A stretch of DNA of 64,000 bases from Ectobacillus polymachus (GTDB lineage: Bacteria > Bacillota > Bacilli > Bacillales > Bacillaceae_G), in assembly GCF_048159605.1 (NCBI RefSeq), contig NZ_JBLREB010000001.1, positions 186,001 to 250,000 of the forward strand, given 5' to 3'. The notes below the pieces were generated by a model. The model was given only the letters and a program-made list of their open reading frames with translations, ran no database searches and was not told the origin of the DNA. This document shows, in pieces, positions 1-7,688 of the stretch. Position numbers and translations under genes: made by a program. The first letter of the stretch is position 1. Each line of letters starts with the position of its first letter.

Positions 1-321
1 GTAAAATCCATCTTCAATAACTGGTCCTATCCCCAATTTCACATTCCCATAAAGTCGCTTCACGGCTTGTGCCAAGACATGTGCCGCTGAATGTCTTAAA
101 ATATGCAATCCTTCTTCTGAATCTAGAGTTAAAACAGAGAGTTTCGCATCCTGTTCGAGCTTGTAGCTTATATCGACCAGTTGTTCATCAACTTTCCCTG
201 CTACTGCTTGTTTTCTTAGACTTGAGCTAATGGACTCAGCTACATTTGCCACTGTAATGCCTTTTGAAAATTCCTTTATTCTTCCATCAGGAAATTGAAT
301 TTTAATCAATTCTTCACTCAT
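1..321 (-). CDS. thrS: Threonyl-tRNA synthetase, N-terminal part (partial)
   Basis: The minus strand encodes the first 107 residues of ThrS; the rest lies left of the window. ThrS charges tRNA-Thr with threonine in the cytoplasm. The start MSEELIKIQFPDG is a typical TGS domain (about residues 1-62), followed by the beginning of the editing domain with the HSAAH zinc/His motif around residue 79. The ATG at 319-321 follows an AAGGAG-like site on the minus strand at 333-338. The gene sits behind two T-box leaders, which is how Firmicutes commonly control thrS. Identity is clear from sequence; only the truncation by the window edge limits it. Confidence 0.95.
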   Translation of the reverse strand, partial: MSEELIKIQFPDGRIKEFSKGITVANVAESISSSLRKQAVAGKVDEQLVDISYKLEQDAKLSVLTLDSEEGLHILRHSAAHVLAQAVKRLYGNVKLGIGPVIEDGFY

Positions 322-341
322 AGCTTTAACACTCCTTTAAA

Positions 342-600
342 GTAAAATAAAAAAACACACGCATCCCTAAAGAAGGGACGAGTGTGTTTAACCCGTGGTT
401 CCACCCAAATTCCCATAAGCTAAAAAAGAAAAACTTATGACTCTGGTGCTTGTAACGTAGCATGGACGGTATTGGATACTAGTTTCCCCAATACAGCTCA
501 AAGGCGGTAAATTACTTTCCTAAGCTAGGAAGATCGCAGCTATCCTTCCCTCTCTGAAAACCGTAAAAATAATTCATGTCCTTTTCATCGCAATTATTAT
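342..600 (-). promoter_or_regulatory. T-box leader 1 (thrS-proximal)
   Basis: On the minus strand the T-box core GGGTGGAACCACGGGTT lies at 390-406, followed by a terminator hairpin at 355-387 (ACACACTCGTCCCT paired with AGGGATGCGTGTGT) and a U-rich run at 342-354. Stem I-like sequence runs from about 600 to 480. An ACC triplet (Thr) inside the conserved TTTACCGCC element is a possible specifier, but I did not fold it. Uncharged tRNA-Thr would stabilise the antiterminator and allow thrS transcription. Confidence 0.9.
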
Positions 601-605
601 TTTCT

Positions 606-880
606 TGTAAAACAAAAAACACACGCATCCCTAAAAAAGGGACGAGTGTGTTATAACCCGTGGTTCCACCCAAATTCCCATAAGTTAAAAAGATAACTTA
701 CGGCTCTGGTGCTGTAACGTAGCATAGACGATATCAGATACTAAAGTTCCCTGATATAGCTTAAAGGCGGTAAATTATTTCCCTAAGCTAGGAAGATCGC
801 AGCTATCCTTCCCTCTCTGAAAACCGTAAAAATAATTCGTGTCCTTATCATTGCTTATTAAAATTTAAATAGTTATTTTA
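606..880 (-). promoter_or_regulatory. T-box leader 2 (promoter-proximal)
   Basis: A second leader nearly identical to leader 1 lies directly upstream of it. Its T-box core is at 655-671, its terminator hairpin at 619-651 and its U-run at 606-618. The stem I region repeats the same blocks (CAGAGAGGGAAGGATAGC and TTTACCGCC). Two full T-boxes in series give two checkpoints before thrS, similar in principle to multiple T-boxes known for thrZ of Bacillus subtilis. Confidence 0.9.
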
Positions 881-955
881 GATTATTTTACATACTACAA
901 TAAAGTTCCTTAAATAGCAATATTTTATTCCAAAAGGAGTGTATGAATTAAGCAA

Positions 956-1294
956 CTATTCAAGACTATTATTGTTTGAAGAAGGGTTTGCTAATTTAAG
1001 AAATACTTCATTTATATTTTTCATTCGGTCTTCAACTTTTTTAGCTGCCGCATCGAGAGTGAATCCATCATCCATTAGTTCTTGGATTAGAAGGATCTTT
1101 TTTATGTTTAAGTAGTTATACCTACGAGTAGTCCCTTCACCCGCGTTTTCAGACTCAATGATGCCTTTTTCTTCCCAATAGCGAATTTTTCTGGTAGGTA
1201 CCCCTGTTATATCGGACACTTCTCCTATACCAACAACTAGTTTTTTTAATAAGTCAAAATCAAGTAGTGGCTCTATCTCATGTTTATCACTCAT
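956..1294 (-). CDS. MerR-family transcriptional regulator
   Basis: This 112-residue protein has a MerR-type winged HTH at about residues 20-70 (GIGEVSDITGVPTRKIRYWE, then a R-R-Y-wing) and a short C-terminal helix, with no long effector domain. Size and architecture resemble the small GlnR/TnrA-like MerR proteins rather than metal sensors; no metal-binding Cys cluster is present. The start ATG follows a good GGAGG site on the minus strand. It is divergent from the CMD/MFS pair at 1476-3607, and the shared intergenic region carries inverted repeats, so it likely controls that pair. The effector is unknown. Confidence 0.85.
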   Translation of the reverse strand: MSDKHEIEPLLDFDLLKKLVVGIGEVSDITGVPTRKIRYWEEKGIIESENAGEGTTRRYNYLNIKKILLIQELMDDGFTLDAAAKKVEDRMKNINEVFLKLANPSSNNNSLE

Positions 1295-1345
1295 TCGTTT
1301 CCCTCCGATACTTTACGTAAATATTTTACAATGAAAGTAGAAAAC

Positions 1346-1396
1346 TTACAAATTATTTGTGTAATCTATTGACTTAGTTTGTAATTAAGTTACAAT
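1346..1396 (+). promoter_or_regulatory. Divergent promoter with candidate MerR-regulator operators
   Basis: A sigma-A-like promoter TTGACT (1369-1374), 16-bp spacer, TACAAT (1391-1396) faces the CMD/MFS genes. A perfect inverted repeat TTGTAA-N5-TTACAA covers 1379-1395, overlapping the spacer and -10. A second dyad TTACA-N9-TGTAA lies at 1346-1364. Both are candidate operators for the divergent MerR-type protein. The spacing is not the TGTNA-N7-TNACA of GlnR/TnrA. Confidence 0.55.
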
Positions 1397-1475
1397 AAAT
1401 GAAAATAAAATACATTACAAAATATTCCTAATTAGGGGATGTATCTTATGTGAGTTAATTTAGGAGGGGATTGGT

Positions 1476-1781
1476 TTGTCAAAAAACCCAGATTTTGAAC
1501 GATTCAAAGAAGAATTTCCTGAGCCTGCAAAAATTTTTAGTAATTTATATCAAAGTGTGAGTTCAAAAGCATTAGATGAAAAAACCAAACAATTGGTGTA
1601 TCTCGGTGTACTAACCGCAAATCGATATGGTCCGGCTATTCGTGTCCATATTGCAAAAGCCTTAGAGGCAGGGGCAACACCGGATGAAATTAAGGAAGCG
1701 ATGATGTTGGCTATCCCTGCTGGAGGACTTTGTAATTTTCTTTCGGTCCTTCCGGAGATGATGGATGAACTAAACAAATAA
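1476..1781 (+). CDS. Carboxymuconolactone decarboxylase (CMD)/AhpD-like family protein
   Basis: A 101-residue single-domain protein with the helical CMD/AhpD fold signature (KTKQLVYLGVLTANR, then the HIAKALEAGATPDEIKEAM helix pair). The CxxC of peroxidase-type AhpD is absent: the only cysteine is in GGLCNF near residue 87, so alkylhydroperoxidase activity is unlikely. The TTG start at 1476 is supported by TAGGAGGGG 8 bases upstream. It is followed after 14 bases by the MFS gene, so the two form a transcription unit. Reaction unknown. Confidence 0.8.
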   Translation: MSKNPDFERFKEEFPEPAKIFSNLYQSVSSKALDEKTKQLVYLGVLTANRYGPAIRVHIAKALEAGATPDEIKEAMMLAIPAGGLCNFLSVLPEMMDELNK

Positions 1782-1795
1782 GGAGGTTTTTGTAC

Positions 1796-3607
1796 TTGGA
1801 AGAGCTTGTTAGAATTGAAAACGCTGTTAAAGAGCGAAGTTACTCTTGGATAACGGCCATACTGTTTTGGTGTGGTTTAGTAGTTGTCTCTAGTCTTTAT
1901 TTAACGATACCTTTAGTATCAATCTTTGCATATATCTTTAAAGTGACTGCTGCTCAAGCAACCTGGACCAGTAGTGCCTTTTCTTTTTTCTATGCATTAG
2001 GTTTTTTATTCTTTGGGCCACTTTCAGATCGTTATGGCCGTAAACAAATTATCTTATTCGGTTTAATTATTTTAACGATTGTTTCCCCAATATTGGGATT
2101 TCTAGATAGTCTGCCAACTCTGGTTGTATTTCGAGCTTTACAAGGGGTTGCAGCAGCAACATTTGCACCATCTGCACTAGCTTATGTAGTAGAAATATTC
2201 CCAGAAGAAAAAAGAGTAACAGCGATTGGGTTTGTTAGTACAGGTTTTTTAATGGCTGGAATAGTTGGACAGGTGTTTAGTAGCTTTATTAGTCAACAGT
2301 TAGGCTGGAATAGCGTATTTTACTGTCTTGGTGGTATTTATTTCATAACAGCTATTCTCGTTACTTTGTTTATTCCTAAAGGGGGTATTCAAAATAAGGA
2401 TGGTAGTCTGCTAGTTACCTATAAACAAATGGGAGCCGTTCTTACTAACAAATCTCTACTATTTTGTTATCTCATTACGGTTACCTTGTTGCTTTCATTT
2501 GTTGGTATGTATGCAACGTTAGGAAACTATTTAAGTTTAAAGTTTAATTTAGGGAACCAGCAAATCCTGTACATTCGATCTGTAGGGATTATTGGAATGT
2601 TTCTTTCTCCATTTGCGGGTCGTTTAGTAGCAAAATTCGGTATTTATAATGTTTTGCGTGGGGGATTAACACTTGCGGTCATTGGTCTCACCATTCTTGG
2701 ATTTAGCTCTAACTTACTATTTCTTATTATGATGAGTGTGGTTTTTGTTGCTGGAATTTCCATAATCGTTCCAACACTGATATCGCTTGTTAGCCAACTA
2801 GGTGGGCAAGCGCGGGGAATTGCAGTCACCCTTTACACTTTTATTTTATTCATCGGTGCAACTATAGGGCCAATCATTGCCGTTTCAATTTTGAAAACGG
2901 GTAGTTATCTTTTGACATTTGAAGTTCTAGCAATACTCCTTGGAATAGGATTATTTGTATCGTTTGCTATTAAACCTGATAAGCAGGATTACCAAAAATC
3001 AGCTAAAAATGAGGTGGAATTCATGAGTCAGATTCAACAAAACAATAAAGATAAAACCTATCAAAATGCACTAAATGAAGTCCTTGAGACCATCTCAGTC
3101 CCTATAGGATATGAATTCAAAAAAGTTCACAGTGGAAAGCAGAATGACGCAGATGTTTGGATTTTCCGTTTTGAAAAGGCCAATCAGAAAAATAATGGAC
3201 TAGGTGGTGAACATTATTCCTTTACTGTTGACAAAGATAGTCATACTATCTTAGGAATTACATGGATGGATCAGCGATTTACTTCAGGTCAACAACTTCC
3301 CTCTGAAAAACGGACAGAAGAGCTAGTAAAATCATTTCTTAACAGTATTCAAGTTGGATTATTTGACCGTCTAGAGAATCATTGGATCCGTCCGCATGAT
3401 GAAATCATTAGCGTTAATGGTGGTGAAAAAATAACCGTTACCGGCATGAAATACAAATGCTATTTACCAGATGAAGATACGTGGGCTTGGGTAATTGTTG
3501 GTCCAGATGAAAAGATTATTACATTTGAACAAGGAATCAAATGGGAAGGTGGACGAGTAACAGAAAAATGGCTGCATGACAATTGGCTTTTAGAAAACCA
3601 GTATTGA
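1796..3607 (+). CDS. MFS transporter with an additional C-terminal soluble domain
   Basis: The first ~400 residues are a 12-helix major facilitator, with the loop 2-3 motif GPLSDRYGRKQ and a motif-C-like region, typical of drug/metabolite exporters. Residues from about 410 form an extra ~190-residue soluble domain (Trp- and Gly-rich, DADVWIFRFE ... GITWMDQRF ... WAWVIVGPDEKIITFE) that MFS exporters normally lack. I do not recognise this domain. The start is chosen at TTG 1796, 9 bases after AGGAGG; the upstream TTG at 1790 is only 3 bases from it. An in-frame ATG at 3023, 5 bases after GAGGTGG, could also express the C-terminal domain alone. Substrate unknown. Confidence 0.85.
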   Translation: MEELVRIENAVKERSYSWITAILFWCGLVVVSSLYLTIPLVSIFAYIFKVTAAQATWTSSAFSFFYALGFLFFGPLSDRYGRKQIILFGLIILTIVSPILGFLDSLPTLVVFRALQGVAAATFAPSALAYVVEIFPEEKRVTAIGFVSTGFLMAGIVGQVFSSFISQQLGWNSVFYCLGGIYFITAILVTLFIPKGGIQNKDGSLLVTYKQMGAVLTNKSLLFCYLITVTLLLSFVGMYATLGNYLSLKFNLGNQQILYIRSVGIIGMFLSPFAGRLVAKFGIYNVLRGGLTLAVIGLTILGFSSNLLFLIMMSVVFVAGISIIVPTLISLVSQLGGQARGIAVTLYTFILFIGATIGPIIAVSILKTGSYLLTFEVLAILLGIGLFVSFAIKPDKQDYQKSAKNEVEFMSQIQQNNKDKTYQNALNEVLETISVPIGYEFKKVHSGKQNDADVWIFRFEKANQKNNGLGGEHYSFTVDKDSHTILGITWMDQRFTSGQQLPSEKRTEELVKSFLNSIQVGLFDRLENHWIRPHDEIISVNGGEKITVTGMKYKCYLPDEDTWAWVIVGPDEKIITFEQGIKWEGGRVTEKWLHDNWLLENQY

Positions 3608-3712
3608 AAAGAGTCGGAACAATAAATTTTTAATCTATTCTTTTGGTAATGCTTCATCATCTATACAGAGTATATAAAAGTAAGTAATTTTATTGATATT
3701 TATTAAAAGGGG

Positions 3713-3757
3713 AGCCTAATTTTTTCTTGTATTTCAAGACAGAAATTAGGCTTTTTT
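3713..3757 (+). terminator. Rho-independent terminator after the MFS gene
   Basis: AGCCTAATTT (3713-3722) pairs with AAATTAGGCT (3743-3752), followed by a T run. Confidence 0.85.
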
Positions 3758-3900
3758 ATGTATTCAATCGGTTATGCTACTGGACTTTTCATTCAGGCTA
3801 ACCAGTGTTTTCAAAGGAAATAAATTGAAGGAGAACTATTCTCGTGTTAACCTAATAATATAAAAATGGAAAAAAGAGCTAAAACTAGGAGTTGGATAAC

Positions 3901-4941
3901 ATGGTGATAGGCAAAAAGAGTTCAAGACATATTGTATGGCTATTTTTATTATCAGTTGTGTTAGCTACAAACTTTTCTATATATCGTTCTTCACTAATGG
4001 TTAATTTGTTGCCTACAGATATAAATGGTGTTGTACTAGGTTCCATTTTCGATTTTACAATTATGGTTCCAATTTTATTTTTAGCATGGAGACGTAACCT
4101 GAGCTGGAAGAATTTCCTTATGTTGATGCCGGTAGGGCTCATTGTCGTGCGTTTTATTATTCCACTGGAGTATTTAGCTCCATTTAAGGCACTTACTTGG
4201 GTAGGATTTATAATAGAAGGTGCATTCGTATTACTCGAAATCTTATTAGTAGTGACATTGTTTACATATATACCTAAAATCATTCAAACAGTGAAAAAAA
4301 GTTCTCTACCGCTTTTGTTTTCATTTCCTTATGCAGTGGAAGAGAAGGTAAGGATACATCAAATGATACAAATAATTTGTTCAGATATACTCATGTTTTA
4401 TTATGCATTTGGTATTTGGAAGAAGAAGCCGCAGCAGAAAGCAAATACGTTTACACTGTACAAAAATTCGAGCTTAATCGCTTTTCAAGTGATGATAATT
4501 CATGCAATTGTGATTGAAACACTCGGTATTCATTGGTGGTTGCACGAAAAATCATTTATTTTATCGCTTATTTTACTAGTAATAAACATTTATTCAGTCA
4601 TTTTCTTTTTAGGCGATATTCAAGCAGTGCGTTTTAATCCTCTACAGATAGAGCATGATCGTATGTATGTTTCTCTTGGATTGATGAAGCGCATGGAAAT
4701 ACGCTGGGAAGACATTGAGGAAGTAATCGAGGATCGCAAAATATTAGAACAAAAGCTTTCAAGGAAAACGATTGATTTTGTAGCGCGTGATTTTGAAAAA
4801 GTCTATCCAAATGTAATCTTAAAATTAAGATACCCAGTTGAAGCAACACTGTTGATGGGGATGAAGAAAAAATATGAACAAGTAGCAATTCGCGTAGATG
4901 ATTCTGAAACATTTAAAGAAATGTTGAAACAAAAGTTGTAA
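3901..4941 (+). CDS. Hypothetical multi-pass membrane protein
   Basis: About seven to eight hydrophobic segments occupy residues 10-250; the last ~100 residues are cytoplasmic and charged (RMEIRWEDIEEVIEDRK ... KVYPNVILKLRYPVEATLLMG), resembling the PH-like tails of some Bacillus membrane proteins. ATG at 3901 is preferred because AGGAG lies 9 bases upstream; the TTG at 3892 touches that site. It is followed 16 bases later by a 68-residue protein, likely co-transcribed. I do not recognise a function. Confidence 0.7.
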   Translation: MVIGKKSSRHIVWLFLLSVVLATNFSIYRSSLMVNLLPTDINGVVLGSIFDFTIMVPILFLAWRRNLSWKNFLMLMPVGLIVVRFIIPLEYLAPFKALTWVGFIIEGAFVLLEILLVVTLFTYIPKIIQTVKKSSLPLLFSFPYAVEEKVRIHQMIQIICSDILMFYYAFGIWKKKPQQKANTFTLYKNSSLIAFQVMIIHAIVIETLGIHWWLHEKSFILSLILLVINIYSVIFFLGDIQAVRFNPLQIEHDRMYVSLGLMKRMEIRWEDIEEVIEDRKILEQKLSRKTIDFVARDFEKVYPNVILKLRYPVEATLLMGMKKKYEQVAIRVDDSETFKEMLKQKL

Positions 4942-4957
4942 CGAAAGGAGAATGAAA

Positions 4958-5164
4958 ATGACAACCATAACAAAATTGATTGTATTAGATGGTGGCAAGG
5001 GAGATTATGTTTTTGAAGTTGGAGAAATTATATTTGGTCATAAAATCTCTTCAATTGAACGCAATACATTAGGAAATGAATATATAGTCTCATTCAATGA
5101 TGGAGATTGGATGAATGTTAGTTCGACGAATACAATCTCATTGTACGAGGATAAAGAAAAATAA
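4958..5164 (+). CDS. Small hypothetical protein
   Basis: A 68-residue soluble protein of mainly beta-strand character (FEVGEIIFGHKISSIER, NEYIVSFNDGDWMNVSS). AAGGAG at 4945-4950 fits the ATG at 4958 rather than the ATG at 4952. It lies between a membrane protein and a PaiB-like gene in the same direction. No family recognised. Confidence 0.65.
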   Translation: MTTITKLIVLDGGKGDYVFEVGEIIFGHKISSIERNTLGNEYIVSFNDGDWMNVSSTNTISLYEDKEK

Positions 5165-5196
5165 CATCAATTTCTTATATGTTAGGAGATGTAAAA

Positions 5197-5781
5197 GTGT
5201 ATATACCAAGTGCTTTTGAGGTGAAAGATAAAAGCAAATTAGTTGATTTTATAAAAAAGAATAGCTTTGGGATATTATTTTCACAGGAAAGTGGAGGTCC
5301 ATTCGCGACCCATTTACCATTTTTAATGGATGAAAATGCAGGCGATAACGGTGTGTTGATGAGTCATATGGCAAAATCTAATCCTCACTGGCAAGACTTA
5401 CATGATAAAGAGGTACTGGTTGTTTTTCCTGGTTCACATGCTTATATTTCTGCATCTTGGTACAACGAGTTACATACTGTTCCTACATGGAATTATGTTG
5501 CTGTTCATGTTTATGGGAAAATGAAAATAGTGGAGAATAAAGAAGACTTAAAAAAGATGATAGAGAAAACGGTTAACTTTTATGAATCATCCATGCCTAA
5601 TCCATGGAATCCTAATTTTGATGATGTATTTATAGATGGTTTAATGAATGGCGTTGTAGGAATTGAATTAGTAATAAGTAAAATGGAGGGCCAATGGAAG
5701 TTGAGTCAGAATCATTCTGATACGAGACAACAAAATCTTATTAACGGTTTGAAAACGAATAACCAGTATGACTCAATATGA
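5197..5781 (+). CDS. FMN-binding PaiB-family protein
   Basis: The 194-residue protein begins MYIPSAFEV, the typical PaiB start, and carries the family pattern FATHLPFL ... HMAKSNPHW ... SWYNELHTVPTWNYVAVHVYG, and a C-terminal KLSQNHSDT. PaiB-like proteins have a split-barrel flavin-binding fold; PaiB of B. subtilis was described as a negative regulator of sporulation and protease genes, while other members may be flavin-dependent enzymes. The GTG at 5197 sits 8 bases after AGGAG; an upstream in-frame ATG at 5179 overlaps the site itself. No paiA (acetyltransferase) neighbour is present. Confidence 0.85.
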   Translation: MYIPSAFEVKDKSKLVDFIKKNSFGILFSQESGGPFATHLPFLMDENAGDNGVLMSHMAKSNPHWQDLHDKEVLVVFPGSHAYISASWYNELHTVPTWNYVAVHVYGKMKIVENKEDLKKMIEKTVNFYESSMPNPWNPNFDDVFIDGLMNGVVGIELVISKMEGQWKLSQNHSDTRQQNLINGLKTNNQYDSI

Positions 5782-5847
5782 CTCACAAGAAATAGCCGGA
5801 TTAATGGAACGGAATTTATCGGAAAAGAATTAAAATGGGGAAATCTT

Positions 5848-5897
5848 ATTTGACGTAAAAGAATGTGTATTACACGGGGCCCCCGTAAAAGTCAAAT
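5848..5897. repeat. GC-rich palindrome nested in an inverted repeat
   Basis: ATTTGAC (5848-5854) and GTCAAAT (5891-5897) flank a perfect palindrome ACGGGG-C-CCCCGT (5874-5886). It is conspicuous in AT-rich DNA. There is no T run, so it is not a standard terminator. Role unknown. Confidence 0.5.
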
Positions 5898-5928
5898 TAA
5901 GGTATGTTCATATAAATTGGTACTGAAA

Positions 5929-5955
5929 AAGACGGCTCTAGGTCGTCTTTTTTCG
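5929..5955 (+). terminator. Rho-independent terminator
   Basis: AAGACG (5929-5934) pairs with CGTCTT (5944-5949) followed by T residues; it would end the PaiB-like transcript. Confidence 0.7.
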
Positions 5956-5990
5956 ATATATAAGAGGTTCTAAATGGGCCGCGGAGGTTT

Positions 5991-6105
5991 TATCGACGAA
6001 ATCGATATATTTATCAACGAAAAAGCATCGTTTATCGACGAAAATTAAAATATATCGACGAAAAGAAGACTTTTATCAACGAATTTCCTCGATTTATCGA
6101 TTATT
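5991..6105. repeat. 21-bp periodic TATCGACGAA repeat array
   Basis: The core TATC(G/A)ACGAA starts at 5991, 6012, 6033, 6053 and 6074, with a degenerate copy at 6095, giving spacings of 21, 21, 20, 21 and 21 bases. Several reading frames are interrupted by stops, so it is not coding. It follows the terminator at 5929-5955. It has the same period and a similar core to the array at 24950-25760. Confidence 0.8.
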
Positions 6106-6167
6106 CGCAAAATCCGACGCGTTTCGCCTCGCGCGCCACCCGTTTCATGCACGCCCTCTACTTATTC

Positions 6168-6344
6168 CTAAATACTCGCTTCAAACGCAGCTTGCAGCTG
6201 TTTTGTGATGGATCCTGGGAAGTCTGCCCCAACTTGATTGCCATCTAGCTGAATCATTGGCATGACTTCAATACCGGTTGAGGTAAAGAAGCATTCATCG
6301 GCCTGAAGGACATCCTCACTTTTTGCAGCAATATTACCTAGCAA
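6168..6344 (-). pseudogene. Remnant: C-terminus of a class IV aminotransferase (D-amino acid/branched-chain type)
   Basis: The minus strand reads 58 residues to a TAG at 6168-6170 with no usable start: ADECFFTSTGIEVMPMIQLDG then GADFPGSITKQLQAAFEASI. This is the characteristic end of fold-type IV PLP aminotransferases such as D-alanine aminotransferase or branched-chain aminotransferase. The remaining ~230 N-terminal residues are missing; the neighbouring membrane gene ends 4 bases upstream, so a deletion joined the two. Confidence 0.8.
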
Positions 6345-6347
6345 AAA

Positions 6348-6788
6348 CTATCTATCATCGTCATCTTCATCTTGGGAGCGTTTTTTTCGCAGGTAGTAAG
6401 AATAGGAGAATGCACATAAGAATGAAAAAAACATAACCGCACCAAGGATAATAGCATTTTTTCCTGTACCTTCTGGACCCAAGAGGACGATAAGGCCAAC
6501 AATAACGCCAATTGCTAAGGATTGTAAGACAACTTGATAATAGTGTGGTTGCTTTGCCTTTCGTTGTCCTTCTTCGGAATCAATAGAAATACCCATTTGT
6601 AAATAGCTTAATATTATACCCGTACCCATGAAGACAAGCCAGAGCGGATTGTCGGTTACATGTATAAAACCTTTGGTAAGGCCATCATAAATTAATATTC
6701 CTATTATACATAATGTTTGAAATAAGAATGCAATCCGAATATTTTTTAAGTTTTTTAGAATTAAACGTTCATCCGTGATCTTTCTCAT
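6348..6788 (-). CDS. Hypothetical membrane protein of an HTH/membrane pair
   Basis: A 146-residue protein with four hydrophobic segments (about residues 16-37, 48-66, 84-104, 110-131) and a charged acidic tail QDEDDDDR. Start ATG at 6788 follows AAGGGGGAATTC; this overlaps the end of the upstream HTH gene by 20 bases. Pairs of a small Xre-type regulator and a DUF-type membrane protein are common in Bacilli and often autoregulated. Function unknown. Confidence 0.7.
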   Translation of the reverse strand: MRKITDERLILKNLKNIRIAFLFQTLCIIGILIYDGLTKGFIHVTDNPLWLVFMGTGIILSYLQMGISIDSEEGQRKAKQPHYYQVVLQSLAIGVIVGLIVLLGPEGTGKNAIILGAVMFFSFLCAFSYSYYLRKKRSQDEDDDDR

Positions 6789-6993
6789 CTTGAATTCCCC
6801 CTTCTTCAACCCAAAAGAGTTCATCTAGTGTTTTATTTACTGCGTAACAAATATCTAAGCATAATTTCAGAGTAGGATTATACTTTCCTTTTTCAATAAG
6901 ACTAATGGTTTGCCGCGTAACGCCAATTTGATCTGCTAGTTGTTGTTGGGTTAAATTTACCTGCACACGAGCTGCTTTTACAAAATTTTTCAA
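6769..6993 (-). CDS. Small Xre-family HTH regulator
   Basis: A 74-residue Cro/CI-type protein: residues 6-60 form one HTH_3 domain (RVQVNLTQQQLADQIGVTRQ then TISLIEKGKYNPTLKLCLDI). It belongs to the short YozG/Xre-like class that usually regulates its co-transcribed membrane gene. The start at 6993 is preceded on the minus strand by GGAGG. The AT-rich region 7020-7075 upstream contains ATATATATTAC repeats that could hold promoter and operator. Confidence 0.85.
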   Translation of the reverse strand: MKNFVKAARVQVNLTQQQLADQIGVTRQTISLIEKGKYNPTLKLCLDICYAVNKTLDELFWVEEGGIQDEKDHG

Positions 6994-7247
6994 TGAATTC
7001 CAAATCCTCCTTCCAATAAAATTGTAACATATATATTCCGTTATGCAATATATATATTACATAGCTAGTGACAGAAATCCTATTTTTTTGAAAATTATGA
7101 TTTGTGGATGTTGCCTATATATGTAATATTTTACTAAAATGAAAGTATACTACGCTCTAAGACGGAGCGATTAAGTATTTTATACGAAGGTTTTCATGCA
7201 TAAGGATTAATGTACATCAAAATACATGATGTGAAAGGGGGGATAGC

Positions 7248-7685
7248 TTGGTTATGATTGCTGTACCATTACTTATTGTAATCATCATAGTTGCGAGTGC
7301 TTTTTATATGATGAAAAAACAAGGTGCACCATTACAGGAAGGAGAGGTGGAGGATTTGGTTAAAGTATTCTATTATTATCTCGTTCTGTTTGTGACGTTG
7401 ATGATGGTGATTGGCGGAAGTATTGGCGTGTTCATGTCAGTAGCAGATTATTTATTTCCACAATCATTTGTGCAGCCGTTTACTGATTACGCTGCAAAAG
7501 ATACAAATCCTTCGGTGCAACCATCACCAGAGGAGCAGAAAAAAATATATGAAGAAATGGTCACGGCAGATAAAACACGAATCCAAAATAATGCACGAAA
7601 CGGCATGATAAAAAGTCTTGGTTGGATTATCATTCCATTGCCAATCTTTCTCTATTTCCAGCGGCGTATCCGGAAAAAAGAATAG
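7248..7685 (+). CDS. Hypothetical membrane protein
   Basis: A 145-residue protein with an N-terminal helix (about 3-22), a second helix (38-67), an outward loop rich in Pro/Gln and a third helix near the C-terminus followed by RRIRKKE. The TTG start at 7248 is 5 bases after AAAGGGGGG; ATG 7254 is an alternative. It is convergent with ligD-pol, whose stop is 3 bases away. No family recognised. Confidence 0.65.
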   Translation: MVMIAVPLLIVIIIVASAFYMMKKQGAPLQEGEVEDLVKVFYYYLVLFVTLMMVIGGSIGVFMSVADYLFPQSFVQPFTDYAAKDTNPSVQPSPEEQKKIYEEMVTADKTRIQNNARNGMIKSLGWIIIPLPIFLYFQRRIRKKE

Positions 7686-7688
7686 AAT

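Noticed and set aside
1379..1395. GlnR/TnrA box
   Set aside because: The inverted repeat has a 5-base centre, giving wrong spacing for TGTNA-N7-TNACA.
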